A stretch of DNA of 20,799 bases, taken from Desulfuromonadaceae bacterium UBA2294 (GTDB lineage: Bacteria; Desulfobacterota; Desulfuromonadia; Desulfuromonadales; UBA2294). The notes under the pieces were generated by a model. The model was given only the letters and a program-made list of their open reading frames with translations, searched no databases and had not been told where the DNA came from. Positions within the stretch are counted from its first letter, which is position 1, and each line of letters starts with the position of its first letter. This document shows positions 20,636 through 20,799 of this stretch, piece by piece. A program made the position numbers and the translations under genes. The DNA lies in assembly GCA_002345625.1 (NCBI GenBank), contig DDWE01000115.1:11476-32274 (forward strand). Reading direction: 5' to 3'.

Positions 20636-20799
20636 TTCAAAGGGCAGAAACCCGGGGGGCTTCCGTCTTCGCCAAGGCTACGCCGAGACAAGCGGCCCCG
20701 ACGCTGAAGATGTAGGGATCAGTTGCAATAGTTGGGTGAGTCAAAACCGAAAGGTCAAAACAGACACCGCAGCAACCGACTGGAGGGCCCTAATACATC
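20636..20799 (-). repeat. Dispersed repeat, inverted right-end copy (modules Y and X)
   Basis: On the minus strand this reads GATGTATTAGGGCCCTCC (20799-20782), a GCGGTGT block, CGGTTTTGACTCACCCAAC (module Y), then after about 30 nt module X with GGCCGCTTGTCTCGGCGTAG, TGGCGAAGACGGAA and CCCCGGGTTTCTG. These match 111-182 or 539-607 and 379-437 on the plus strand. The copy is cut by the window end. Confidence 0.8.

Overview
The window looks like chromosomal DNA of an anaerobic, GC-rich member of the Desulfuromonadales (Geobacter/Desulfuromonas/Pelobacter relatives). The reasons are a ThiC-like BzaF inside a cobamide operon, PATAN (DUF4388) and roadblock signalling proteins, an anaerobic-type cobyrinate synthase (CbiA) with a CbiMNQO cobalt importer, and several dispersed intergenic repeat families. 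This placement comes from family knowledge, not a search. Both window ends lie in the same repeat family in opposite orientation, so the window may be a contig broken at repeats.

Layout. (1) 1-731: non-coding repeat modules and a hairpin. (2) 732-5481, minus strand: a tightly packed six-gene signalling operon. In transcription order it encodes a soluble PAS histidine kinase, a response regulator with PATAN and roadblock-like domains, two more roadblock-like proteins, a secreted Cache-type sensor protein, and a membrane-anchored Cache-HAMP protein with no output domain. (3) 5881-10907: housekeeping and small loci, namely mscL with a Cys4 tail, a YegS/DAGK-type lipid kinase, tatA diverging from a TorD-like chaperone, a 7-TM protein, a 59-aa zinc-ribbon protein, ferritin and engB. 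(4) 10904-17641, plus strand: a promoter, a cobalamin riboswitch with a visible terminator/antiterminator, and cobO-cobU-cobT-cobS-cobC-cbiA-bzaF. (5) 17716-20593, plus strand: a second cobalamin riboswitch and cbiM-cbiN-cbiQ-cbiO. (6) 20636-20799: inverted copy of the left-end repeats.

How the genes work together. CbiMNQO would import cobalt. CbiA amidates cobyrinate, CobO adenosylates the corrinoid, CobU activates the aminopropanol side chain, BzaF makes 5-hydroxybenzimidazole from aminoimidazole ribotide, CobT activates that base, CobS joins the halves and CobC removes the phosphate. The predicted end product is a 5-hydroxybenzimidazolyl cobamide, with both operons repressed by cobamide. 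Corrin-ring synthesis genes are not in the window.

Most notable points: the kinase/PATAN-roadblock/Cache cassette; CbiA altered twice by repeats (an in-frame palindromic insert and a repeat-encoded C-terminus); a CX2CX3C cluster motif in BzaF; an aspartate in the CobT motif where a glutamate is usual; and the convergent repeats at both ends.
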